Source: an uncultured Muribaculaceae bacterium
Lineage (GTDB): Bacteria > Bacteroidota > Bacteroidia > Bacteroidales > Muribaculaceae
Direction: 5' to 3'
Assembly (NCBI GenBank): GCA_947627615.1
Contig: CANQWS010000001.1
Coordinates: 1 to 64,000 of the forward strand
DNA length: 64,000 nucleotides
Shown: one piece after another, positions 15,876 through 25,114 of the stretch
Position numbering within the stretch: the stretch's first letter is position 1
How the letters are laid out: the number at the start of each line of letters is the position of its first letter
Program-made: the position numbers and the translations under genes
The notes under the pieces: generated by a model
Told to the model about the DNA's origin: nothing
Seen by the model: the letters and a program-made list of their open reading frames with translations, nothing else
The model's database searches: none

Positions 15876-17564
15876 ATGAAAAAAATTCTTTATTCATCAT
15901 TGGCTCTTGGAGGATTGATGCTTCTTACCGGCTGTAACGGCAAGATGAATCAGTTTAAGGCTGACTACTTCACAACCAATCCCAATCCTCTGGAGGTTGT
16001 GGGTGAAAATGTTCCCGCTACAGTTACTGGTAATATTCCTCCCAAATTTTTCAAGAAAAATGCTTCTGTGACCATCACACCTGTCCTCGTCTATGGCGGA
16101 CAGCAGACCGCTTCGACCCCTGTGGCCTATCAGGGCGAGAAAGTTGCCGGAAACAATCCTGTTGTCAATTTTGAAAGAGGCGGCGTGCTGACAATCCCCG
16201 TGAACTACGTCTACACTCCTGACATGATGAAGAGCGAGCTCTATCTCACTTTCAACGTTCAGCAGGGTGGAAAGCAGTATGTGCTTCCTCAGGTGAAGGT
16301 GGCCAACGGCGTTATCGCAACAGCAGCTCTCGCAGACCCCGCCACAGTCAACCCCGCAACCGCCAACGATAAGTTCCAGCGCGTTATCAACGAAAAGTAC
16401 ACCGCCGATATCCGCTTCCTTATCAATCAGGCCAATATCCGCAAGGGCGAACTGGAATCTCAGGGCGTGAAAGACCTCAACACCCAGCTCCGCGAAGCTG
16501 CCGAGGCTCCCAACCGCGAAATCACCGAAATCAACATCTCTTCCTACGCTTCTCCCGAAGGTGCTTACGATTTCAACCAGCAGCTTGCTGAAAAACGTGA
16601 GCAGAACACCACTTCTTATATGGAGGGTCAGCTCAAGAAAGATAAAATCACCGAATTCGGCGAACTCACCAAGCAGTTCACCGCCGAGGACTGGGAAGGC
16701 TTCCAGAAACTCGTCGCTGCAAGTGACATTCAGGACAAGGATCTTATCCTCAGCGTGCTCTCCAACGTGAAAGATCCCGAAGTCCGCGAACAGGAAATCC
16801 GCAACCTCGCAACTGTGTTCGAGACTCTCGCTGACCAGATTCTTCCTCAGCTCCGTCGCAGCCACATCACCGCTTCTGTCAACATCATCGGCAAGAGCGA
16901 CGAGGAACTTGCAAAACTCGCCCAGACCAACCCCAAAGAACTTTCGGTCGACGAACTTCTCTATGCTGCCACCCTTACCGACGACAACAACCGCAAGGCT
17001 CAGATCTACGAGCAGGTTACACGTCTCTATCCCAACGACTACCGCGGATATAACAACCTCGGCAAAGCCCAGTACATCAACAAGGACTACACCGCCGCTC
17101 TCGCCAACCTGAAGAAAGCAGCCCAGCTCGCTCCCAACAGCTCTGAAGTAGCCATGAACCAGGGTCTTATCCAGCTCGTGAACAAAGACTACTCTGCTGC
17201 CAACCGCAGCTTCAGCAACGCTGCCGGCCTCGACGGTCTCGGTGACGCTCTCGGCGTTTACTATCTGACTCAGGGTGACAACGCTGCCGCCGTCAAAGCT
17301 TTCGGCTCAAGCAAGACCAACAATGCAGCTCTCGCTCAGATTCTGACAAAGAACTATGCCGCTGCCAAGAACACTCTCGGTGCAATCGCCAATCCTGACG
17401 CTACAACCTACTACCTCAGCGCTATCCTCGGTGCACGTACCAACAACGATTCAATGGTTACCTCAAACCTCGCAAAGGCCATCCAGCTTGACAACTCTCT
17501 TGCCAACATGGCTCTCAACGACCTTGAGTTCGCTAACTACAACCTCAGCAACGTAATCAAATAA
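15876..17564 (+). CDS. Outer-membrane lipoprotein with OmpA-like and TPR regions
   Basis: 562 residues. The signal peptide ends in a lipobox, LMLLTGC, with the lipidated cysteine at 20. A beta-rich N-terminal part is followed by an OmpA-like segment (ITEINISSYASPEGAYDFN, with QLAEKREQN) and then TPR-like helical repeats from about residue 370 (YRGYNNLGKAQYINKDYTAAL). Probably an abundant periplasm-facing outer-membrane lipoprotein that touches peptidoglycan. Codon use is strongly biased to a few codons (CTC, AAC, GCC), unlike neighbours, which suggests very high expression. Followed by a strong terminator. Confidence 0.85.
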   Translation: MKKILYSSLALGGLMLLTGCNGKMNQFKADYFTTNPNPLEVVGENVPATVTGNIPPKFFKKNASVTITPVLVYGGQQTASTPVAYQGEKVAGNNPVVNFERGGVLTIPVNYVYTPDMMKSELYLTFNVQQGGKQYVLPQVKVANGVIATAALADPATVNPATANDKFQRVINEKYTADIRFLINQANIRKGELESQGVKDLNTQLREAAEAPNREITEINISSYASPEGAYDFNQQLAEKREQNTTSYMEGQLKKDKITEFGELTKQFTAEDWEGFQKLVAASDIQDKDLILSVLSNVKDPEVREQEIRNLATVFETLADQILPQLRRSHITASVNIIGKSDEELAKLAQTNPKELSVDELLYAATLTDDNNRKAQIYEQVTRLYPNDYRGYNNLGKAQYINKDYTAALANLKKAAQLAPNSSEVAMNQGLIQLVNKDYSAANRSFSNAAGLDGLGDALGVYYLTQGDNAAAVKAFGSSKTNNAALAQILTKNYAAAKNTLGAIANPDATTYYLSAILGARTNNDSMVTSNLAKAIQLDNSLANMALNDLEFANYNLSNVIK

Positions 17565-17594
17565 GTCACGGACTTACTGATATACTTAAATGAC

Positions 17595-17621
17595 AAGGGC
17601 TGTGCCTCAGGCACGGCCCTT
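17595..17621. terminator. Bidirectional terminator
   Basis: AAGGGCTGTGCC at 17595-17606 pairs with GGCACGGCCCTT at 17610-17621 around a TCA loop, followed by T-rich sequence. It separates the lipoprotein gene from the converging permease gene. Confidence 0.75.
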
Positions 17622-17640
17622 TGTTATTATCGGGTGTCAG

Positions 17641-18777
17641 TCAGATGTCGTGGGGCTTGGGGTCAGGAGGCTCGGCGATGTTAGGCGGCAGCTTTGACGG
17701 GATGGGCTGCTGGAGAATTACGTAACGCTCGTAATATGATATGATCAGGGTGGTCAGAGGCAGAGCTATGAGCATGCCGAGAATGCCGAACAGTGAGCCC
17801 CACACTGAAAGAGAGAGCAGAATGAGCGCCGGATTCAGTCCCATGACCTTGCCCATGATTTTGGGCGTCAGTATGTAATCGCATGTGCACTGGCTGACTA
17901 CGTAGACCAGCAGACACTCGCTCCACACGGTCCAGAAATGGGCTTCGCCGCCCATGGAGTAGATAATGCACACTATGGTGACAGGGATGAGCGTGATATA
18001 CTGGAAGTAAGGTATGAGATAGAGAATGCCCACGCACACACCCAGGACAATGGCGAGCGGAATGCCCACGATTGAAAAACCTATACAGTAGAAAACCGCC
18101 GCGCAGAGCGCGAGCACTGACTGGCCTCTGAAATAATGGTTCATGGAGAGGCGCATGTCATTGAACAGCTGATAGACCACCGGCCTGTGCTTCTTGGGCA
18201 CCATCATGCGGAATCCCGTGAAGAGATAGTGGTAGTCAATCATTATGAATATCACGTAGATGAACATGAGCAGCCACTCAACAAAACGCATCAGGAAGTC
18301 AATCGATTCCGAGAGCAGTGACGTGCCCTTGTCAAGCAGTGCGGAGATGTGGTTCATGTCAAGATACTTGTCAAGGCGCTCCGGATTGAGATAATGCCTC
18401 AGGAACGTGTGGACCTCCTGGGGAATCAGCGGCAGTTCCACATCGGAATCATAATATTGCTTCACCAGGGCCATCATCTGTTCAATCTCCTTGAGTATGG
18501 ACGGAATGAAAAGATAGGCTAAAATCCCAATTAAAAAGGTGAGTTCGGAAAGAGTGATGAAGGTGGCTATGACGCGCCCCTTGAGATGCAGGAGCTTCTG
18601 GTTGAATTCCAGCGCTGGCTCCAGCAGATAGGCTATGAGGCAGGCCACGGCAAACGGCAGCAGCACATTCTTAAGTTCATAGATCAGCCAGATGGATCCG
18701 GCTGTTATGGCCAGCGATATGACCATACGGACCACGCGGTCAAAAGTGTAGGGGCGGTGTGTTGAAGTCTCGGCCAT
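17641..18777 (-). CDS. AI-2E family transporter (PerM-like permease)
   Basis: Polytopic inner-membrane protein of the AI-2 exporter/PerM family; substrates vary and are rarely proven. I use the start at 18777 (MAETSTHRPYTFDR), giving 378 residues, because the possible extension to 18846 is cysteine- and arginine-rich and does not look like a membrane protein N-terminus; the longer form cannot be excluded. Hydrophobic helices occur in the family's pattern: two near the N-terminus, a long periplasmic/amphipathic region, then a block of helices with GIPLAIVLGVCVGILYLIPY and the conserved GLNPALILLSLSVWG. Confidence 0.85.
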   Translation of the reverse strand: MAETSTHRPYTFDRVVRMVISLAITAGSIWLIYELKNVLLPFAVACLIAYLLEPALEFNQKLLHLKGRVIATFITLSELTFLIGILAYLFIPSILKEIEQMMALVKQYYDSDVELPLIPQEVHTFLRHYLNPERLDKYLDMNHISALLDKGTSLLSESIDFLMRFVEWLLMFIYVIFIMIDYHYLFTGFRMMVPKKHRPVVYQLFNDMRLSMNHYFRGQSVLALCAAVFYCIGFSIVGIPLAIVLGVCVGILYLIPYFQYITLIPVTIVCIIYSMGGEAHFWTVWSECLLVYVVSQCTCDYILTPKIMGKVMGLNPALILLSLSVWGSLFGILGMLIALPLTTLIISYYERYVILQQPIPSKLPPNIAEPPDPKPHDI

Positions 18778-18862
18778 GACTGATGCTCTCTGCTTGAATA
18801 GATGAATCCTTCGGGGCATACGGGATGCCTCACAGATAGAATGCATCAGCGCCGCTTATTGT

Positions 18863-20167
18863 TCAGCTTCTGGCGCGCGGCGACGGCAGGAGTATGGCCA
18901 TTGTGACGCAGAGCGTAAGCGCCCAGGGATAGAACAGATAGGGCCACGGCGCCGCGGGTGATATTCCGGCCAGACCGGTGGCCAAAAGTGTCTGGGCGCC
19001 GTAGGGAATCATGCATTGAACTATGCAGGAGCAGGTGTCGAGAACCGATGCCGTGCGCCGGGGAGCTATGTTGTAACGCTGCGATATGGATCGGGCTATG
19101 GACCCCACCGAGATTATGGCTACTGTGTTGTTGGCCGTACACAGGTTGACCAGACTTACCAGTGCCGCTATGCAGAACTGGGCGCCCCGGCGTCCGCTGA
19201 CATGGGCGGTCAGGCGCTGGAGCAGATAGTCAATTCCTCCCATGGCTTTTATCAGGCCGAGCAGACCTGCGGCCACGAGGGTGATGACAATCAGCTCGCC
19301 CATAGAGCCCACACCCTCGCCCATCAGCCGGCAGCATTCAAGCAAAGTGATGTCAGTGCGTGCGAGGGCTGCCGCTATGGCAGCCGCTATTCCGGAGGTC
19401 AGCACTATGAGCACGTTGATGCCTGCTAGTGCTGTGGCTATAATGACAAGATAAGGCACTATGAGCCAGGCGTCGGATTGCACGGGCACTATCGAAATGT
19501 CGGTCTCGCGTCCTATTATGAAATATGTGGTGAGTGCTATGAGCGCCGCCGGAAAGACTATGCGGAAATTGGCCTTGAACTTGTCGGCCATGGAGCAGCC
19601 CTGGGTTCGGGTGGCGGCAATTGTGGTGTCGGATATGAACGACAGATTGTCGCCGAAAAAGGCACCGCCAAGAGCCGTGGCCACGAACAGCGGCACGGAG
19701 CCGCCTCCCGCCTGGGCAAGCTCGACAATGAGCGGCACTATGGCCACTACCGTTCCGACGGATGTGCCTATTGACAGCGAGATGAAGCATGCCGCCACGA
19801 AGATGGCCGGCAGCATCAGATGGGGCGGGAATATCTGCATGGTGAGCTGGACCGTAGCGTCGATGGCCCCGATTCCTTTGGCAAGCGCCGCGAAAGCTCC
19901 GGCCATAATGAAGATCCACACCATGTAAAGTATGTTGGAATGGGCGGCGGCTTTGGAGAACCGTTCTATGCGTTCGGCGAAAGTGGGCCCGCGGAAAATC
20001 GCCACCGCCCAGGCCGATGACGCTATGAGGGCCACAGTTATGGGCATGACATAGAAATCGCCTATGGCAAGCGAGACGGCCACGTAGAGCGTGAGGAAGA
20101 CCGCTGCCGGTGACAGTGCCAGCAGACCGCGGCGGTTGGATACGGGCGATGTGGTTTTTTCTTCCAT
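18863..20167 (-). CDS. Na+/H+ antiporter, NhaC family
   Basis: Inner-membrane transporter with about 11 hydrophobic segments, 434 residues. Family hallmarks are SIGTSVGTVVAIVPLIVELAQ, GGAFFGDNLSFISDTTIAATR and a C-terminal SVLDTCSCIVQCMIPYGAQ. Likely exchanges protons for sodium or an organic substrate, since NhaC relatives also carry malate/lactate or amino acids. Its stop lies close to the permease start and its start abuts the next gene by one base, so this is an operon with the small membrane protein and the M18 peptidase. Confidence 0.9.
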   Translation of the reverse strand: MEEKTTSPVSNRRGLLALSPAAVFLTLYVAVSLAIGDFYVMPITVALIASSAWAVAIFRGPTFAERIERFSKAAAHSNILYMVWIFIMAGAFAALAKGIGAIDATVQLTMQIFPPHLMLPAIFVAACFISLSIGTSVGTVVAIVPLIVELAQAGGGSVPLFVATALGGAFFGDNLSFISDTTIAATRTQGCSMADKFKANFRIVFPAALIALTTYFIIGRETDISIVPVQSDAWLIVPYLVIIATALAGINVLIVLTSGIAAAIAAALARTDITLLECCRLMGEGVGSMGELIVITLVAAGLLGLIKAMGGIDYLLQRLTAHVSGRRGAQFCIAALVSLVNLCTANNTVAIISVGSIARSISQRYNIAPRRTASVLDTCSCIVQCMIPYGAQTLLATGLAGISPAAPWPYLFYPWALTLCVTMAILLPSPRARS

Positions 20168-20168
20168 T

Positions 20169-20399
20169 TTATTGAAACAGACGGCTCAGCACCGAGAGCG
20201 AGTTATGCATCTCGGCTGCGAGAACCAGATAAAGACCGGCTGTGCACAGTGCGAGTATCGCGCTCTGGTTTATTATGGCGCGGTCGTTACGCTCGCGGAC
20301 AGCCTTGTAAAGCCTGATTGAAGCCTGAACTATAACCCACAGTATCAGCAGGACAATGATACCGTAGAATATTATGCCGAATATCTCCTTGCGGCTCAT
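20169..20399 (-). CDS. Small two-helix membrane protein
   Basis: 76 residues with two predicted membrane helices (IIFYGIIVLLILWVIV and SAILALCTAGLYLVLAAE) separated by a basic loop. No family recognised. Start overlaps the stop of the M18 aminopeptidase gene by four bases, and its own stop is one base before the NhaC gene start, so translation is coupled on both sides. Could be an accessory to the antiporter. Confidence 0.65.
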   Translation of the reverse strand: MSRKEIFGIIFYGIIVLLILWVIVQASIRLYKAVRERNDRAIINQSAILALCTAGLYLVLAAEMHNSLSVLSRLFQ

Positions 20400-21700
20400 T
20401 GACAGAGAGGTCCGTAGAATGTGGTGAACGCCTTGATTATATGGTCCACATCGGCTGTCGAGGCTGTTTCACGTACCGAGTGCATTGCCCATATCGCGGC
20501 ACCCATGTCAACTCCCCGCAGGTCAATCTGCGAGGTCAGGATGTTGCCGAGGGTGGAGCCGCCGGCCACATCGCTGTGGTTCACGAAGTACTGCACGGGA
20601 ACTCCGGCGCGTTCGCACACGGACCGGAACACGGCCGACGAATCGGCATCGGTCATGTATTTGCAGTTGGCGTTGATTTTTATTACGGGACCGCCGCCGA
20701 GAGCCGGATGGTTGGTCGGGTCCTGCTTTTCGGGATAGTTCGGGTGCAGTGCGTGTCCGTTGTCGGCCGAAATCATGAATGATGCTGCAATGGCACGCTG
20801 ATAGTCCTGCTCTGTTCCGCCGAGGCACTCGTTGATTCTGCGCAGCAGATTCATGAGCAGGGGAGATGCGGCTCCCTGTTTGGTTCCGGAACCGGTTTCC
20901 TCGTTGTCGAAAATGGCCATCACGCGCGTCATCCCGGCATCTTTTTCCGATTCAAGAAGCGCTGTCAGGGCAGCATGGGCCATCGAGAGGTCGTCGAGTC
21001 GTCCGGAGGTGATGAATTCGTTGTCAAGGCCTACGAGGCAAGCGCCGGTGGTGTCGTAAAGCGAGAGGTCGAAGTCAAGTATGTCATCTATGCCGACGTT
21101 CAGTTCCGAGGCTATGAGGTTGAGAAGCAGGTTGCCGTGTTCGAAAGTGTCGTTGACAATGGCTATGACCGGAAGCATGTCCTTCTGCTTTGAGAGAGGG
21201 TTGCCCTCGTTGACGCCGCGGTTGAAATGGATGGCGAGATGCGGTATGGTCAGCAACGGACGGCGGAAAAACACCGTGCGGCTTTCCGGGTGAAGCACGT
21301 CCGCTCCACGGAGAATCACGCGTCCGGCAAGTGACAGCGGACGGTCAAACCATGTGTAGAGTATCGGACCGCCGTACACCTCTGTGTTCAGCTTCACCAC
21401 TCCGTTTTCGCAACGCATCTCGCTGTGGGGCTTGATGCGGAAACCGGGTGAGTCGCTGTGGGCCGAAATTATTTTGTATCCGGCCTGCGGACCTGCCTCT
21501 GAAAGCTCGAATGCCATCACCGCAGAGCCGTTTTTCGTTATGTAGTATCTTCCTCCCTGATTCAGCGTCCAGATTTCAGCAGGATTGAGCCGCGTAAAGC
21601 CGGCTTCATCGAGGCGGCGTGTTATTTCTTTGGCTGCAAGGAAGTTGACGGGCGATTCGTCAAGAAACTTCATCAGGTCATGGACATGGCTTTTCATCAT
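20396..21700 (-). CDS. apeB: M18 family aminopeptidase
   Basis: Cytoplasmic zinc aminopeptidase of the M18 (aspartyl aminopeptidase) family; removes N-terminal acidic or other residues from peptides. 434 residues. Metal and catalytic motifs: ISAHSDSPGFRIK, FDNEETGSGTKQGA, SADNGHALHPNYPEK and HSDVAGGSTLGN. It precedes and overlaps the small membrane gene by four bases. Confidence 0.93.
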   Translation of the reverse strand: MMKSHVHDLMKFLDESPVNFLAAKEITRRLDEAGFTRLNPAEIWTLNQGGRYYITKNGSAVMAFELSEAGPQAGYKIISAHSDSPGFRIKPHSEMRCENGVVKLNTEVYGGPILYTWFDRPLSLAGRVILRGADVLHPESRTVFFRRPLLTIPHLAIHFNRGVNEGNPLSKQKDMLPVIAIVNDTFEHGNLLLNLIASELNVGIDDILDFDLSLYDTTGACLVGLDNEFITSGRLDDLSMAHAALTALLESEKDAGMTRVMAIFDNEETGSGTKQGAASPLLMNLLRRINECLGGTEQDYQRAIAASFMISADNGHALHPNYPEKQDPTNHPALGGGPVIKINANCKYMTDADSSAVFRSVCERAGVPVQYFVNHSDVAGGSTLGNILTSQIDLRGVDMGAAIWAMHSVRETASTADVDHIIKAFTTFYGPLCQ

Positions 21701-21730
21701 GGTCTTTATTTTGAGGTATAATTGTATTGT

Positions 21731-22249
21731 TCAATATTCATCTTCTTCAAGTGCGCCGCTGTAGTTCAGGGCGTTGAGGGCGCGCAACTGGTTGCACAGG
21801 ATGCGGCTCCAGTAGTTGCGGAAGTCCTCGGCGACGGCGGCGACGGCCGATTTTATCAGCTCGTCGGGTGCGTCTCTGACCACTTCCACGAAATTGTAGA
21901 ACACCTGCGTCAGGTCGGCGAGACCTTCGGCTATGCTCGCGGCAATGGGTGTGTCGCTGAACTTCATGTCTTCCTCGAACACTTCCAGATAGGTGTCGTG
22001 CGCGCCAAGGAGAGCTGCTATGCCGGACCGGATTACCTCGTACTGGTCCTCGTCCATCGACGGGTCTATATAGTCATGGCCGAATGATTCGCAGTTAAGG
22101 TCGGCGGCCGAGATATAGATTCGGGGAAGAATCCGGGTCATTGCCGCTACGAATTCCGCCGGGGTACTCTCGGCAGCGTGTTCTGCCGCCGCGCAGAATT
22201 CATTGCACAGGGCTATGAAGGCAAGTTCGTTTGGAGTTAGATTTGACAT
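21731..22249 (-). CDS. DUF5063 family protein
   Basis: 172-residue helical, acidic protein of the DUF5063 family (LTPNELAFIALCNEFCAAAE; AAMTRILPRIYISAADL). Cytoplasmic; function unknown. In Bacteroidales this family commonly sits near nadD and gmk as here, with the nadD stop 21 bases upstream. Confidence 0.85.
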   Translation of the reverse strand: MSNLTPNELAFIALCNEFCAAAEHAAESTPAEFVAAMTRILPRIYISAADLNCESFGHDYIDPSMDEDQYEVIRSGIAALLGAHDTYLEVFEEDMKFSDTPIAASIAEGLADLTQVFYNFVEVVRDAPDELIKSAVAAVAEDFRNYWSRILCNQLRALNALNYSGALEEDEY

Positions 22250-22270
22250 TGCGGATATATGGTGTTTGAA

Positions 22271-22861
22271 TCACTTAAGATACAGTTTATGGCCGGTTAT
22301 GTAATCCCAGACGCCTGCCGGCAGATAGAGCCGCATGTCGTGGCCGTCGGCTATGGCCCGGCGCAGGAAAGTGCTGGAGATGTCAAATGTAGGAGCGTCG
22401 GCCGCCGTGACGTTGGCCGGAAGCGTCCCGCGGTCCAGCGGATAACCGGGGCGCGGATAGACAATGGGGCTGAACCGTTCTATTATTTTGCGGTAGTCTT
22501 TCCAGTTGTGGAATATATTCCAGTTGTCGGAGCCTATTATAAGGCTGAATTCCGCATCCGGAACTATGCGGGCGAGTTCCGAGAGGGAATTTATGGTGTA
22601 GCTCGGACGCGGCATTGACAGCTCTATGTCGCATACCGCCAGTCCTGACGCCGATTCAGCGGCTATCCTGAGCATTTCGAGCCTGTGGTGGTCCTCTATC
22701 AGTTCCTCGGGGTTGGATTTCAGGGGGTTGAGAGGCGAAAGCATGAACCACACCTCGTCAAAGCCATGGAACTGACGCAGATAATCGGCGAGAAGAACGT
22801 GGCCTATATGAACGGGGTTGAACGAGCCGCCGAGCACACCTATGTGGCGTCCGGCTTTCAT
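22271..22861 (-). CDS. nadD: Nicotinate-nucleotide adenylyltransferase
   Basis: Forms deamido-NAD from nicotinate mononucleotide and ATP, a late step of NAD synthesis. 196 residues. The nucleotidyltransferase motif GGSFNPVHIGH is at residues 11-21 and the C-terminal signature DISSTFLRRAIADG is present. The start overlaps the gmk stop by four bases (ATGA). Confidence 0.95.
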   Translation of the reverse strand: MKAGRHIGVLGGSFNPVHIGHVLLADYLRQFHGFDEVWFMLSPLNPLKSNPEELIEDHHRLEMLRIAAESASGLAVCDIELSMPRPSYTINSLSELARIVPDAEFSLIIGSDNWNIFHNWKDYRKIIERFSPIVYPRPGYPLDRGTLPANVTAADAPTFDISSTFLRRAIADGHDMRLYLPAGVWDYITGHKLYLK

Positions 22862-23427
22862 TTCGCTGTGAAATTCATTATTTTGGACTCCGTCTCGGCT
22901 ATGGCCGCCGAAAGGTCATCGTTGACCACGCATGTATCGTAGCGCGGGGCGAACGACAGTTCGTATTCAGCCTTGCTGACGCGTTGGTCAATGGCTTCGG
23001 GCGAATCCGTGGCACGGCCTTCGAGACGCCGGCGGAGTTCTTCGACTGACGGCGGCATTATATAGAGGCTGAGAGCGTCGTCGCCGAACATCTCCTTGAC
23101 TCTTATGCCCCCCTTGACATCTATGTCAAGCACCACGGTCTCCCCGGCCTCGCAGCGGTGGATTATCTCGCTCTTGAGGGTGCCGTAGAACCGTCCGGGA
23201 TAGACCTCTTCGTATTCCACGAAATCGCCGCGCTCAATCGCGTCCTGAAATTCCTCCGTTGATATGAAATGATAGTTTACTCCGTCGGTCTCTCCGGGCC
23301 GCGGCGGCCGGTTGGTCGCGGATACCGAGAAACTGAGGTTGACATTGCCGCGTTCCATAATGGAACGGATAATGGTTGACTTGCCGCATCCGCTCGGGGC
23401 CGATATGATTATGATTTTTCCTTTCAT
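22858..23427 (-). CDS. gmk: Guanylate kinase
   Basis: Phosphorylates GMP to GDP. 189 residues. P-loop APSGCGKS at residues 10-17, GMP-binding segment TNRPPRPGETDGVNYHF, and VLDIDVKGGIRVKE. Operon with yicC upstream (37-base gap) and nadD downstream (four-base overlap). Confidence 0.96.
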   Translation of the reverse strand: MKGKIIIISAPSGCGKSTIIRSIMERGNVNLSFSVSATNRPPRPGETDGVNYHFISTEEFQDAIERGDFVEYEEVYPGRFYGTLKSEIIHRCEAGETVVLDIDVKGGIRVKEMFGDDALSLYIMPPSVEELRRRLEGRATDSPEAIDQRVSKAEYELSFAPRYDTCVVNDDLSAAIAETESKIMNFTAK

Positions 23428-23464
23428 TGCACTTGGGTGGATTGGTTTGCGGTGGGTATTCGGG

Positions 23465-24340
23465 TCAGAGAACGTTGAGAACCTGTTCCTTTATCTGTTC
23501 CAGCTCGTCCTTCATCCTGACAACGAGCTTCTGCATCTCGGCATGGTTGCTTTTTGAGCCTAAGGTGTTGATTTCGCGGCCCATCTCCTGACTAATGAAT
23601 CCGAGTTTCTTTCCTTGTCCGTGTGACAGTGAAAGGGTCTCCATGAAGTAGTTGAGATGCTGTGTCAGACGCTGCTTCTCTTCGTTGATGTCAAGTTTCT
23701 CAATATAGAAAATCATTTCCTGCTCGAGACGCGAGCGGTCATACTCGGCCTGAGGCAGCTGCGAGAGGTTGTCGATGATGCGGGCGCGTATGCGCTCCAC
23801 GCGTTCCACCTCGAAGCGCGGAATCTGAGCCAGAAGGTTGCGTATGTTCTCTATTCTGATGGAGAAGAAATCCTCCAGTTTGGCGCCTTCGGCCGAACGG
23901 TACTGAAGCAGGGAGTCAATGGCTTCGTTGACCGCACGCACGGCAGCTTCATAGTCCTCGTCGGTGCCTGATGTGGCGCTTTCGGTCTTCAAGGTCTCGG
24001 GAAAGCGCAGCAACACCGAATACCAGTCATCGGGCGTGGCTATGCCCAGTTCACGTGCCATTTCCTCAATCTGTGCCTTGTAGGCTTTGATTACGGGAAC
24101 GTTGAACTGCATCGAGGCCTCGGGCTGGAGCATTTCCACATAGACTGATGCCTCTACCTTGCCGCGTTCCACACGGCGCGCTATTATGTTGCGAAGCTCC
24201 ATCTCTTTCTCTCTGAAGAGCGGGGCCACACGGAGTGACATGTCAAGTTGCTTGCTGTTAAGCGATTTGAGTTCTACTATTACTTTCTTGTTGGGTAGCT
24301 CGACAATGGATTTGCCGAAGCCTGTCATTGATAGAAGCAT
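23465..24340 (-). CDS. YicC family protein
   Basis: Member of the YicC/YloC family, which in E. coli has been linked to RNA decay as an endoribonuclease-like factor. The start is placed at 24340 (MLLSMTGFGKS), the usual family beginning, giving 291 residues; a longer reading to 24364 would start inside the -7 promoter box at 24362-24369. Conserved features are the N-terminal SMTGFGKS, LKSLNSKQLDMSLR, and the C-terminal SQEMGREINTLGSKSNHAEMQ segment. Leads the yicC-gmk-nadD-DUF5063 operon. Confidence 0.9.
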   Translation of the reverse strand: MLLSMTGFGKSIVELPNKKVIVELKSLNSKQLDMSLRVAPLFREKEMELRNIIARRVERGKVEASVYVEMLQPEASMQFNVPVIKAYKAQIEEMARELGIATPDDWYSVLLRFPETLKTESATSGTDEDYEAAVRAVNEAIDSLLQYRSAEGAKLEDFFSIRIENIRNLLAQIPRFEVERVERIRARIIDNLSQLPQAEYDRSRLEQEMIFYIEKLDINEEKQRLTQHLNYFMETLSLSHGQGKKLGFISQEMGREINTLGSKSNHAEMQKLVVRMKDELEQIKEQVLNVL

Positions 24341-24361
24341 GTGCTGTTGATATATTTTTCG

Positions 24362-24369
24362 CAAAATTA
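24362..24369 (-). promoter_or_regulatory. -7 promoter box of the yicC operon
   Basis: Minus-strand TAATTTTG, 22 bases before the chosen yicC start; it decides that start against the upstream ATG. Confidence 0.6.
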
Positions 24370-24391
24370 CTAATTAAGGGAGGAAAAACCG

Positions 24392-24399
24392 TAACTTTG
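24392..24399 (+). promoter_or_regulatory. -7 promoter box of tsaB
   Basis: Plus-strand TAACTTTG, 20 bases before the tsaB ATG, back to back with the yicC promoter. Confidence 0.6.
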
Positions 24400-24418
24400 C
24401 ACCAAATATTTCACTTTT

Positions 24419-25108
24419 ATGGCTGTAATTCTCAACATCGAAACCTCAACCGAGGTATGTTCGGCCGCTCTGACCGCCGAAGGTATGGTGCTTTGTCACT
24501 ATGAAGATTTTCACGGACGCAATCATGCGGCTCTGTTGAGCTCGTTTGTCAAGGCCTGTCTCGACCATTTGCGTGAGCACGAAATGACGCTCGATGCGGT
24601 TGCCGTAAGTATGGGGCCGGGAAGTTATACGGGGCTGCGCATAGGACTTTCCGAGGCGAAGGGACTGGCTTATGCCCTCGATGTGCCTCTGATCGGTGTA
24701 TCCACGCTTGAATTGCTGGCCGTGAGCGCTATGTTCGGCGGCGAGGTGGAGCCGGAATGGATGCTGGCCCCCATGATCGACGCCCGCCGCATGGAGGTCT
24801 ACACCGCTGTCTATGACTTCGCTCTTTCTCCGGTAATGAAACCTCAGCCGCTCATTCTTGACGAATCTTCCTATTCCGATATTCTCGCCGACAACGTCGT
24901 AGCCTTTTTTGGGAACGGTAGCGAGAAATCGCGTCAGGTCATCACATCGCCCAACGCGCGTTTCATTCCCGGCATAGTTCCTCTCGCCACAGACATGCTC
25001 GCTCTTGCCGAGCGCAGCTATGCCCGCCGCGAGTTCATCGACCTGGCTTACTCCGTGCCGGAATATCTCAAGGATTTTCAGGCCACAAAGCCCCGCAAGC
25101 TCATTTGA
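24419..25108 (+). CDS. tsaB: tRNA threonylcarbamoyladenosine (t6A) synthesis protein TsaB
   Basis: Partner of TsaD and TsaE in making t6A at position 37 of ANN-decoding tRNAs. 229 residues, ASKHA fold. N-terminal ILNIETSTEVCSAAL, and MGPGSYTGLRIG at residues 65-76, are diagnostic. Single-gene unit whose stop is only 6 bases from the end of the converging fkp gene, with no obvious terminator between. Confidence 0.95.
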   Translation: MAVILNIETSTEVCSAALTAEGMVLCHYEDFHGRNHAALLSSFVKACLDHLREHEMTLDAVAVSMGPGSYTGLRIGLSEAKGLAYALDVPLIGVSTLELLAVSAMFGGEVEPEWMLAPMIDARRMEVYTAVYDFALSPVMKPQPLILDESSYSDILADNVVAFFGNGSEKSRQVITSPNARFIPGIVPLATDMLALAERSYARREFIDLAYSVPEYLKDFQATKPRKLI

Positions 25109-25114
25109 GCCCGT

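Noticed and set aside
15897-16865. 322-codon ORF antisense to the OmpA/TPR lipoprotein
   Set aside because: Long because of the strong codon bias of the real gene on the other strand; no protein-like pattern.
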